A stretch of DNA of 64,000 bases. It comes from Alligator mississippiensis (lineage: Eukaryota; Chordata; Crocodylia; Alligatoridae). The stretch is from positions 305,924,956 through 305,988,955 of the forward strand of contig NC_081824.1 in assembly GCF_030867095.1 (NCBI RefSeq), in the 5' to 3' direction. The notes below the pieces were generated by a model. That model saw nothing but the letters and a program-made list of their open reading frames with translations, was not told the origin of the DNA and did not search any database. Positions 53,895 to 64,000 of this stretch are shown piece after piece. A program made the position numbers and the translations under genes. Numbering within the stretch: the stretch's first letter is position 1; each line of letters begins with the position of its first letter.

Positions 53895-56800
53895 AAGCCC
53901 AGAGGGAGAGAGAATGTGTGTGAAATTCAGCCATGTGCTTTATTCCTGCAGGCACTCTTGGCTACACCCATATTCTGGACCTACAGGAGATCATTCTATG
54001 GTTTGCGCAGTCTTCTTCATTCTCATTCAACTGCCAAGTTATTTTGCCCCTCGTATATATTCCAGGGTTTTTTGGTATATTTATTTCAGTAACTTGTAAA
54101 TGATTAAGATGTTGCAGAAATACAGAAACTCCTGGGGTACAACACAGCCTCTAATGATAGTTAGGCCTATATGTCATACATTGACAGTGGGTCTAGGCCT
54201 ATCAGAAACCACAAGTCCCACTCAATGCTTAGAAAGAGGCCACTACGTGTACAACAACTAATTTCCATGGGACAGATAATGAGAAAACAGGAACAGGAGC
54301 GCAGATTACAAGTTAATAATTATGGTACCAAGGAAGGACACTGAGAATGGAATTCCAGCTGGCGCCCCTGCTTCTTGAAAGTATCTAAAGAGCCAGTAGA
54401 TGTCACCCAATGAATCTCTGCCTGCAGACATGCACAGACAAGAGAAAGGAAGATAATACCTGCCGTCACCCAGATTCTCAAACCATTCAGGACCCATTAG
54501 TGCAGCCAAGAAGGGATTTATCCATGCAGTTTCCTTCCCTGTTCCCAGGCAAGTTTAGCTATCCCTTTTCTCTCCATTATCCTAAAGACCTATTCACTGA
54601 GTCATGCTAAGGTCTGGCTCACTTCTCTCCTTCTCCTTGTGGTGATGGCAGTGGTTGTAGGCTCCTTATTGTAAGGCTTCCTTACAACTCCCTGGCATGG
54701 TGAGCAGGGAATGAGTGAAAAGGGCTAACGTTAATTTGGGTCACAGATTATTCCTTCTGATATGTTTTTATTTCACTGCCAATAACGGGTATATGCCCAC
54801 ATTCTCTTCTTGAGCCAAAGCAGCTGTCCACCTGGTGCCTTGCAAGGAGTTAATCTGCAGCCCTGTGGACTCTCACCTGGCCACTACTTCTACTGCTCTG
54901 GCTGCAACAGCAGCCAGAATCTTAGGGCTTTCCCTCTGACTTCAGCTGCTTCCTATACCTGCTTCCAAGGGGCAGGGCATTGAAGCCCATGATGCAGTAC
55001 AGCAGGGGTACCTGTGGCTGGTGAGTTGGGGTGAGATGCCCATGTGCATGCACAGTAGCGTGGCTCTCCAGGTGCATGGTACAGTGTGTTGGGGAGCACT
55101 TCCCACCTGCCCACATGTTCGAGCAGTGTGAGGGGGGCTGTCTGTTCATGGGGTAGGATGGTGGTAGTGGTGGTTGCCCATGCTCCCTGGAGGGGGGTGT
55201 GCATTGTGTGTGCCTGCTGTGCAGCAGGGGAAGACCTTCAGAGGGGGTGGGCTTGTCTCACACAACTGCAGCCTGCATGGGATATGGACCCCACTCCAGT
55301 GTGGCCCACAAAAGGTATGGCCCCCCTCTATAGAGAAGTTGGACAGCCCTGTTGTGAATGAAGATTCTCTCACCCTACTCTACTGTACTGGTCAGGGATT
55401 CTGCATTGGGAAACAAAAGGAATTTAGAGTTGAGAAAGTGAGAGGTAGAAGGGAGAAGCAGTTTTCTTTCATTATTTGTGGTATACATAACTCACAGAAA
55501 TTTGCTAGCTTTGCTAAAAACTCCCATGTGTGCTTAGAAGCAAGATCAGGTCGGGTTACTAATTCTTAATTTCAGTCAGCTCTGAATAAGTTTTCAGCTC
55601 ATTTATTATTGATAACGGTAGATTTCTTTATTTCTGAAAGTGCTTCCAGAGACTTAAAGTAAATTCTATAAGCAAAAACGTAGGGGTCAAAAAGTGGGTA
55701 GTCAGAAAACAAAGGGACGTTTTCCAATGCCCTTAAAGAAACTATGCATCAAGGCTAACTTTGGTTGAAGATCAGGATCAATGGACAGGCCTGTCTGATC
55801 AGTTGCTGGTGTTACACCCTTGCCTTTCCTACCATGTATTTACTTTGCAACTCTGCTAAGATTTATGGCCAGAATTTTCAACCCACATACCTAAAAATGG
55901 AGCTCTTAAATCCAGGTTGGAGCATATAATACAAGTTCTTATATAGTTGATGAAATATAGATTTAGAAACCCAGACTTAGCTATTCAGGCTTAAAGTCGC
56001 CATTACAGGTCCCCATGGATTTTGTCTCTTGTCCTGATCTAAAGAAGAGCGTCACATGATTCTGAACAATAGCATTTGTAGAAACTCTTGTTATTAGTGG
56101 CTATAGTTTGTGGTTGACCAAGCATAACCTTATAACATAATAAACACCTATGCAAATCAAATTCAACCATGGCACAGTTTATAAACCAACATAAAAAGGA
56201 TTGCTTTGCTTATCAGACTGAACAGAATGCAGTTCTGCCAGCTTATTTTAAATATGGAATCAGCTATCCCACTGCTTAGAAAAGATAATATTATAACTTA
56301 ACTGAGTTAGCATTATTCTAAACAGCCTGGGGGATGGGATACTTGCATTAAAAATTAGTCTATCATCAGGGAATGCATGCATGGACAATCTGTGGCAAGT
56401 CTGGGCTTTCAGTGTGCTGCTGTGCATGAATGAAGGAGAAAGGTCAGAAATGCATCATATACCATCTTTTCACTAGCTCTACAGGGCATGAACCCTGAGA
56501 ACTCTCCATTTTTGGCACATCCTGTTTGCTATCAATAATTTAATGTTAACAGAAGTAATAGCACATTGCTATGTCTGGGATCCCATTATATATTAGTCTT
56601 TTGGCTTTCTTTAGCCTTTTTGTGCATATTTAAATGGAGGCACACAATAAAGACTCAGTTAAGATTGCTGTCTCTGCAGCAAAAGTATTCTGCCTCCAGC
56701 AGTGGTCATCACCAGATGCTCCAGAGGAAGGTACAAAAACTTCACAGGAGGCAGGTGTGGGCTAATATTCCTCTTCCAATAAGCTTCATCCTAATATGTA

Positions 56801-57243
56801 ATAGTTAAAGTCAAAGTTCTGCTCAAGTGTAACAGCCTATCAGGCTAACTTGACTCAGGCACACTTGATTCAGCAGTCAACAGCACACAGATGAGTGATG
56901 TGGTTAGTATCACATTCAGCCACCTTTGACTTGCCATCCTCATTGACTGTTTAACTGGAGCCAGAAAAGGCCATACCCTTGAATTTGAGTATAGCATTAT
57001 AATATTGTCAGTATTATCTTCCATTTCATTCCATGTGCAACCAAAATTGTGGTTTCATTGTTCACTGTACCTGCACAAAGGGCAGAGGTCTTCGTTAAGC
57101 CACTGACAGTGAGGATTCCCTTCCCAAGTTCTTGTCCTGATACAGTTAAGTTAGAACATTTATGTTAGATTGTTCTCTCCAAACCTTCCAATTGGGGTTC
57201 AGATTAAATGTAATTTGTCATCACATTGCCCATTCACCTAGAT
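53895..57243. other. 3.3 kb without a supportable gene
   Basis: Scattered short frames only. 54900-55370 is GC-richer with overlapping frames on both strands and no domain. An old interspersed-repeat flavour (CCAGAATTTTCAACCCACATACC) is seen around 55870-56000 but cannot be named. Confidence 0.4.
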
Positions 57244-57667
57244 CAGTGGTATTCAACCTCTCTGGCCACGTGAGCTGGATGAGTGGCATAGGGCAAGTCC
57301 ACAGGCCTGATCCAACAGAGGGTCAATATGCAAGATCAGTCTATGAGTGTGATCCAGCATGCCAACCCAACCTTGCATGCTGAATCCAGCCATGGCATGA
57401 CCCTGTGTGCCAGCCCAAACATACACCAGTTTCAGCCACAGAACAACCACATGCTGGCATATGAGGCCAGGTCATCTGGACTGTGGGACTCCCCATAGAT
57501 CCAGAAATTTGGCAGTGGAGGATTGCTAGCAGCATTAATTGGTGCATCTCTGACAGCAATTAGTGCTGCTACCACTTCCCCACTGCCAAATTTCTGACCT
57601 GTGGGGAGCCCCACCGGCTGGATGATATGGCTTCACAGACCTATGAGCCAGAGGTTGCGAACCACTG
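57244..57667. mobile_element. 424-bp hAT-type element
   Basis: The left end CAGTGGTATTCAACCTCTCTGG and the right end CCAGAGGTTGCGAACCACTG form an inverted repeat characteristic of hAT MITEs (CAGTGGTTCTCAACCT form). The flanking octamers ACCTAGAT and ACTCAGTT agree at five of eight positions, indicating age. No coding content. Confidence 0.8.
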
Positions 57668-57734
57668 ACTCAGTTCAGCCAGGTCTCTCAGAAATTCCAC
57701 AGTTCACTCTGGTCTTGACTAAGCTATATAATTT

Positions 57735-58253
57735 TGCTATGTCTATACCAATATGGTCAACATTAAGATTTACCCTAAACCCAGACCCGTAAAGGGTCTA
57801 TACTGTAAACGTGCTTGGTCCAAAGCAGAATTCCAGCTGACCCTGAAAACTGAATTTCCAGGTGTGAAGTCATCCTTATCCCTGCTTGATGCCTTGCTCA
57901 TCCCTTCCTGCAATATTTAGTATTTTCTAGCACTTGCATGCCTTGAGCACAAGAAGTCTATCAGCAGAAATCCCACAGTTCTCCATTTCTTATGGCCCTC
58001 TGTGTACCATTCTTTCCTTCTACTGCCTGTAAATAGAAACAAGATTGGAAAGAAAAACAAGTAATTTGCAGACAGATTTGTAGAAGGGGCTGAGACGCAC
58101 GTCAATGCAATGCCGAAGAAGCAAGCAGTTCAATGTGGATGGCTTTGGTGTGGGCTACAAAGTGCAATATAGATGGGAAATGGCAGCTCATATAGCTTAG
58201 GTTGATCAAGAGTGAGAAAAAGGTCAACCTTAAACATCAGTGTAGATGTACCC
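57735..58253. mobile_element. About 520-bp MITE of the TCTACA family
   Basis: The left end GCTATGTCTATACCAATATGGTCAAC and the right end GGTCAACCTTAAACATCAGTGTAGATGTACCC correspond as decayed outer inverted repeats with a shared GGTCAAC motif just inside. No coding content. Flanks TTT and TTA do not give a clear duplication. Confidence 0.5.
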
Positions 58254-59237
58254 TTAGAGTCATCTGCAAATTTTGCCACCTTGCTGCTCATTTCTATTTC
58301 CTGAGAGTATTATAAAATAGTTAAATACCTGTTTTATACAGGCAATAATCCCCTTGAAATATGTCCTCAGTTTGAACAGCAGCAGAATCTACACTTGAAT
58401 GACCTTCTAATACATAAAATGTAATGAAAACCATAGTGAATGTGCCAAGTGCTTTGGTAGTGCCAGGCTATGGTTTGAACATTAATATGAGGGACCTGGG
58501 TTCAGCATGAAATCACTTTGAGCTACTTTTTCCCAAACCCTTGTGCACATGAAATTGTTCACATATGAAAGAGATTACTAGAGCCGACAGGAGACTGAAA
58601 AGATATTCAAAGAAACTGCAATGTAAATATGAATAAAAAACAAATAGCCATGCAAATGACTGTATCTCATTAGGAATAGTGACAAATGTTATTCTGAATT
58701 AAATATTTATCACAGACCAAGAGGTATCTCGGTATATAACATGGGCAGGAACCAGGAATTCTGGGCTCCATGTACACTAAATGGCTGGCTGCATAGTCCT
58801 CACCAAATAACCAAACAAAATTGCTTATTTTACAGTAATGCCTTAATTGGTTGATAAACTGAATAATGGAAAACAGAGCAGTAGGAATTGGATTTTCCAT
58901 TTCCAAGCAGAGCAGTGTTTTCCAGATTTTTTAAGTCCAACTTCTGGAAAGTGAAATCAATCCCAATATTGCCACAAGCAAATGCCTATCCAAAAGAAGC
59001 AGTCAGCTCATGGCACACTATGTAGATTATCACAATGTTCCTCTTCTTTTTTTGCAGGCTATGATGAGCAGTGAAACAGTTAAAATGTTGACATTTAAAA
59101 TGCCATCACTGTCATCTCATTTAGTTTTAATGTGCCCTATGAGAGAGCTGGACTTCCTTCCTAATACCTGGATGCATACCATCGACTGCTGGTGACTTAT
59201 GTAATTAATTCAGTTGTTTCAGCATTTTCTCTTAACA
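58254..59237. other. No recognised feature
   Basis: AT-rich and without supported genes. Confidence 0.4.
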
Positions 59238-59245
59238 ATTTAGCC

Positions 59246-60021
59246 CAGGAGCAGGCAAAGTATGGCTCATAGGCCATATCCAGCCTGCCAGTTGATTCCA
59301 TCTGGCCTGCTGAACCAGTAGAGGCTGGAGCCAGGTCTGTCATTCACCTGAAGGCCAGACAGAATTAATTGGCAGGCCCATGGGTGGTGCCTCCAGCTCT
59401 GGCCTCCGTTAGTGTGGTGGGACGCTGTATGGAAATGGCCTCACCCACCCGCCCAGCATTGCATGGCAGCCTGGGACACAGAGTTTGATCCTGCAGTGGT
59501 GGGTGGGTGGGTGGGTGGGGTAGCTTCCACCTGGCATTCTCTGTGGCACCAGAAGAAGCTGGTGCCCCACCTGCCCACCCACCTGACACTGTGGTGGGGG
59601 GGGGCAGGTGAGAGGAGGAACAGAGCCCCACTCTGCTTCCACCCCCCACCCCTTCCGCCTAGGGTCTACGCAGCAGGGAGGGAAGGAGGCCAAGAGGCTG
59701 GGACATACTCCCCCTCCCCCTCCTGCAGCCCAGCTCTACGTGGTTGCAAATGCCACAGCCCTGCTCATGGTGCAGCACAGCTCTCAGCCTGTTTCTGCCT
59801 GTTGATGTCAGCCAGGAAGCGGGGTGGGGGGCAGGAAGAGTGGAGATAAGATGCTCATGATCATGCTTCTGCTGCTGCTCTGGTGCCAGCCTCAGCCCAA
59901 CTGCAAGGAGCTTGAGTGAGTGAGTGTGAGTGAGTATGTGCGCACATGCACATGTGTGGCCCTCAGCAGCTCACCAAAACTCATTAAGTGGCCCTCCAGC
60001 CCAAATAATTGCCCACCCCTG
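59246..60021. mobile_element. 776-bp hAT-type element, perfect 8-bp TSD ATTTAGCC
   Basis: The termini CAGGAGCAGGCAAAGTATGG and CCAAATAATTGCCCACCCCTG are flanked by identical octamers ATTTAGCC (59238-59245 and 60022-60029). Same family as 31916-34993, in opposite orientation. The interior is GC-rich with a (GGGT)n tract and no transposase. Open frames of 94-145 codons on both strands follow the composition. Confidence 0.9.
59501..59520 (+). repeat. (GGGT)n tract, potential G-quadruplex
   Basis: GGGTGGGTGGGTGGGTGGGG consists of five G-runs with single-T loops. This is a textbook intramolecular G-quadruplex-forming sequence. A second run of G occurs at 59594-59604. Confidence 0.85.
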
Positions 60022-60029
60022 ATTTAGCC

Positions 60030-60642
60030 TGGCAGAATACAGTAGATCTGAAAAGAGTTGGTTTAGAATAGGTATTTTCTCAGCACCCTGTGACACAAAA
60101 CTACCAAATATTTAGTTTCGTTTCAGCATCCTTATTCTTGTTAGTTTGCATTTACTCTCTAAAAAGCCTTGTAGACCCAATGACTCTTGCAGGTTTGCTG
60201 GGTTTTTTTAATTTTTATTTGCTCTGAAATTCAAACTAACTTCCTTTGTCCATCTTGGCTTTACTTTTGTGTGTCTTCTCTTGATTTTAAATGGTTTCAT
60301 AGCTCCATAAACAGAAAAAGACTACAGTCCTTGCTCTATGAACAAACTGACCAGCAGATGTGTTCCCCTTGGTCTGTCCTGGAATCAGATCTTTTTGTCT
60401 ATATATTATAGTCCCTGTGCTGCTAACAGCAATTCCTCTTCCAGTACCAGAGGACAAGGTTTCTGGGGGAGCAGTCATGAGTTTCCAAGCAATGTTGTAA
60501 AAAGAGAATCTATACTTAAACTGCAATCAATAATGAAAATAACATTTTTACTGATTACAACATAACAACCAGTGACGAAGAGTATAAGCAATTACATACT
60601 GCCATCTGATATACATTTTAGCAGATTTTCATTATTAGAAAT
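60030..60642. other. No recognised feature
   Basis: AT-rich sequence between two transposons. No gene supported. Confidence 0.4.
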
Positions 60643-62361
60643 TATCATATTTCTCTCATAAACCACACCCCAAATATAACACACACCATATTCTTGGAAG
60701 GCCTCAAGTAAGTACCAGGGGTCAGGGGTCCTCTGGGACTGGGAGCAGTACACCAGGGCTGGGGTCTGAGGACTGTATGTCAGAGCCCAAAACAGAGCAC
60801 TTGGGTCCAATCCAGCACATCACTCTGGAGCTGCATGCCATGTCCCATTCTGTGCATCAGCTCTGAAGCCATGTACCAGGTCTAGGGCTATATGCTGGGT
60901 CAGACCTTACATGCCAGGTCAGTCGATGCAGCAGCTTCATGTGCCATCCCAATCTAGCAAGTGGAGGGTTCCCCATGGGTCCAGAAATTTGGCAATGGGG
61001 ACAAGGGGAGGAAGGGTTGCAATGGCAGTGTTAATTTGCCCCTCCCCTCCACAAAATATCCAGACCTATGAGGAGCCCTTTTCCTCGTGTATAATTCACA
61101 CCCAAATTTCCCCAGCTTGTTTTGAGGGAATAGGTGTGGGTTATTGTGAAAGGGGCAGTAAAAGCCCCCCTAGTGGGTCCCAGATCCCCACCCCACACGC
61201 CCCGATACTCACCGCAGAGGCCCAATTGAGCAGCAGCTGGGAGGGGACACGGACGCAGGCTCTGTGATTCCGGAACTGCCTGAAGCTGAGAATCGGTGAG
61301 GGACAGGGACAGAGCCTCAGCGAGACGCGGGATGCTCAAATAGCAGCTGGGAGAGCAGCTGAGCAGCCAGCAGGAGAAGAGGAAGATGCCAGCCAGGAGA
61401 CACCAGGAGCTTAACAGAGGATTGCCTGGCTGGAGAGCAGGCAAGAGGAACAGAGCAGTGACCGGAGGGCTCTAGCATGGCAGGGAAGAAACCAAATCCT
61501 GGGGATACAAGAGATGCCCAGGAGCAACACTGCAGCCCTACCAGGGAATATAGGTATGGCAGATGGGGAAATTAGCAGGGAGCTGCTAGCTCTCACAAGC
61601 AGCTCGGCAGGGAGAAAAGAGCAGCCCGACGTGGGAACTGCATGCCCCTCCAGCTCAGGAGGAGCAAGAGAGTGACCCCAGGTCAGCAGGGATACAGAGG
61701 CGGTTGCATTGGGAAGAAGGATAGGGGAGGGGCACAGGGCAGCTGCCCACCCCCATAATCACTAGGAGGGAAGGGATGAGCAAGTCCCCCCGCCTTATCC
61801 TTTCTCCTGTGTTTTGAGTAGCAAGCGGGCACTGGGAGACAGGAGCCCAGGGGTCTGTCGGCGGACACCGGATGCTTTCTGTTAAATTCATGTGAAGTCC
61901 TAGTCAGCCCTAAGGCAGGGCAGGTTTATGTACCCAAGTCAGCCTGAAGCTGAGGAACTGGCTGTGGGAGGAAGATTTTACTGGCCAAGAAGGCCCGACC
62001 CATCCCAGGGCAGGCAATCTGGATGAGGGGAGATATCATCCAGAGGAATGCCTGCAGAGTGCAGTGTTTGTCCAGGCTGTGGACATGGTAAGGGTGGGGT
62101 AAAGGGAAGGTTTGGAGCCCCACGAAGAAAAGACTGGGGTCGAGACCTCTTTGCTTTTGTGGGCCACCTGAAGGGAACTGCCTCCCCAACAAGGAACATC
62201 AAAGACGTGGCAGGTGAGTAGAAGCAGCACCCATACCAACTAGGTGGCACCCGAGCCCAAGTCTCACTCTGACGTGACTTGTGGGCAAGGCACCTATCAA
62301 GAAGAGGCCGAATCCCTACAACACCTACAAGTGACAGTTATATGTGAGAAAATATGGTAAT
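60643..62361. mobile_element. DNA transposon remnant split by a solo LTR
   Basis: The left end ATCATATTTCTCTCATAAACC and the right end TTATATGTGAGAAAATATGGTAAT are approximate inverted repeats, and the left interior has CACACCCCAAATATAACACAC. Without the LTR the element is about 520 bp. Class unknown. The TIR resembles families ending ACCGTATTTTCTC. No transposase seen. Confidence 0.55.
61145..62336 (+). mobile_element. Solo LTR C, 1192 bp, same family as LTR A, TSD GTTAT
   Basis: It begins TGTGAAAGGGG and ends CTACAAGTGACA, flanked by GTTAT at 61140-61144 and 62337-62341. Homology to LTR A (50026) runs from the 5' blocks to the 3' blocks (see that entry). A strong splice donor CAGGTGAGTA lies at 62211-62220, 122 bp from the 3' end. 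The two copies differ considerably in the middle, so they are old or belong to different subfamilies. Confidence 0.8.
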
Positions 62362-62499
62362 GTTCTCTGTAAAAACTTCCCATTTTATTACTTCTTCAAT
62401 GTTCACTTCATTTGCATTCATCTCTTCCTTATTCATGTAATGAATTCATGAGAGGTCTGAAAGGTGCAATATTACCTTGAACATCTGCAGCCACTTCCA

Positions 62500-62622
62500 T
62501 TCAAATATCTCAGTGCTTTACACACATGAGTAAATGAAATGCTGGAAAACTCAGTTGAAATAAAGAAGTAGTGTTAGCCCATTTTACAGAGCAGGAAGCC
62601 AGAGCTCAGAAGGACAGCAAGT
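62500..62622 (+). mobile_element. MIR/CORE-type SINE fragment
   Basis: AATATCTCAGTGCTTTACACAC, then GTTAGCCCATTTTACAGAGC-AGGAAGCCAGAGCTCAGA and AGGACAGCAAGTGG follow the MIR order (CTTTACA...CCCATTTTACAGATGAGGAAACTGAG). The middle is diverged. Confidence 0.6.
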
Positions 62623-64000
62623 GGATCTTTGCATTAATTACTTGTAAAAGTTTACCCTAAAAATCATATTATTAAAACTCTTTCTGCCTTTGATTATAGC
62701 ATATCATTCTAGACCTCAATTAAATAAATACAGGTTTGCCTGAATAGAATTTTGGGAAAGGATTGGCAAAAATGAAGCTGAAAAGAATGGAAACATGGTT
62801 TCTTAAACCACAATTCTGTCAATGGTGAGAGGGTTGAAGTGAGGGGGAGTGAGCCAATACTTCCTTAGCATCTTTCCTCTCCCTCACCTAACTGTGTAGA
62901 AGCCTATTTGTGTGAATCCTACATCATCTTCCTGTCAGCCCATAGGATTCATTGATTATACAGTCTCCACTATCTCAAAGCCAAAAGGAAGTGGAAGGTA
63001 GCTTGGGTACAAATAAGGGGACTCTGTTTTCAAGAAAAGATTGAGAATGCATGGTATAGCAGGGTGGTGCTGATCTCTGCAAACATGACTTGAGATCACC
63101 AAGTAAATCTGACAGATTTATGGACAGGTTCACAACATTATACTATGCAACATAAGTTCAACCTTACCATAGCATATGTAAATCATCACCAATGATACTG
63201 TTGAATCTATTGGTTAAACTACACTTTTGGAAAACTCAGGAGATGCTAATCAAAACAAAGGCAACAGAAAATAAAGCACCTACAAAAAGAACTGCTTTTG
63301 CAATGCTGCACATCATCTCAAAGGTTTTCACAAGTGCAAAGCAATATTATATAGCTCAGCAGAGCCCACTATGCAATTTTACTGAGGAATAATTCATTGG
63401 TTTGATTCTTTCTGAAACAGAATTATATATTTGCGGACCAGTATATTCTGCTGGTGAGGAATATTTTTCTTGGCAGGAACCCAAACATCAAAATGTAGGC
63501 TTTTGTAGCTGTGGTGAGTAATCTGTCAACAGGGAAACCATGACAGCCTAGAGGGGGAGAAAAAAAAATCTAGTTGCATTGAAAACAGATACTTAAAGAA
63601 AATAAATAAGGAAAAATATTTTTTAGTTCTAAAAACTCATGTTGAGAATTATTTTCCCAACAGCAATGTCATGCTTAGATTTGTTTTCTAGAATCTCCAG
63701 CACTGAGTCATAGAGAAGCTAAAAGTTAATTGGAATGCTCTGTTTGGTGGGCTTCCTTTCTATGTACTGTAATGAACAGAAATGGAGAAACTCAAACAAA
63801 AAGATACTAGAACCAGTATACCTAGTATGCCAAATCCTAAAGTGCTTTCCATTGGCCAAATTCTGTTCTCGGTTAATCCTGATCCATATCCGAGTGTATG
63901 GGAGCAGAATTTGGCCATCTGCAGTTTGACCATCTGCAATAAATAGGGCATGGGTGAGTGGGACACCCACCATGGGACCTGCTTAGGAGGTAGTGCCAGA
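62623..64000. other. No recognised feature
   Basis: AT-rich sequence to the end of the window. Short overlapping frames at 63719-63973 on both strands show no domain. Confidence 0.4.

Noticed and set aside
59365..59849. Open frames on both strands near 59.4-59.8 kb
   Set aside because: They fall in the G-rich interior of a hAT-type element and reflect (GGGT)n-like composition.

Overview
This window looks like intergenic or deep intronic DNA from a sauropsid genome, most probably a crocodilian, with a turtle as the main alternative. The evidence is the many CR1 LINE copies at very different ages, the many small DNA transposons with termini like GGGTGCATCTACAC (resembling the MITE families reported from crocodilians), and two old MIR/CORE-type SINE fragments. 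I found no convincing host protein-coding exon, tRNA, rRNA, CRISPR array or bacterial-style gene. Almost every recognisable protein match is transposon-derived.

Layout. 1-3520 is the 5' part of a decayed Ty3/Gypsy retrotransposon on the minus strand (LTR, gag, protease, RT, RNase H, integrase running off the window edge). 4.9-6.5 kb holds MITEs, including an 831-bp element with a TGA duplication. 7.8-9.1 kb is a CpG-rich solo LTR inside a DNA transposon. 9.4-23 kb is sparse: a few MITEs and CR1 scraps. 23-28 kb has CR1, hAT-like and GC-rich repeat DNA. About 28.6-37.5 kb is a decayed long plus-strand CR1 (esterase-bearing ORF1, endonuclease, RT, 3' end) split by two antisense CR1 insertions and by a hAT-type element that itself carries two CR1 pieces. 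38.8-39.6 kb is a MIR with a hAT element at its edge.

41586-49322 is the centrepiece. It is a roughly 7.7-kb PIF/Harbinger element with terminal inverted repeats and an ACT target duplication. It carries a degenerate DDE transposase on the minus strand and a possible Myb/SANT-type accessory ORF tail on the plus strand. A second Harbinger-like element (itself split by a CR1 with a long open RT frame) and a solo LTR are inserted in it. 49554-52183 is a three-level nest: a MITE containing a solo LTR containing another solo LTR, each with its own target duplication. 53.6-62.4 kb has further MITEs, two hAT-type elements, and a solo LTR of the same family as one at 50-52 kb. The remaining stretches show no feature I can support.

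The elements cooperate only in a parasitic sense. The Harbinger transposase copy shares its ends with several short MITEs here (9378, 49554, 53641), so its family is their likely mobiliser. The CR1 copies supply their own reverse transcriptase. The target duplications allow the order of insertion to be read almost completely. All homology statements rest on motif recognition by eye, without database searches.
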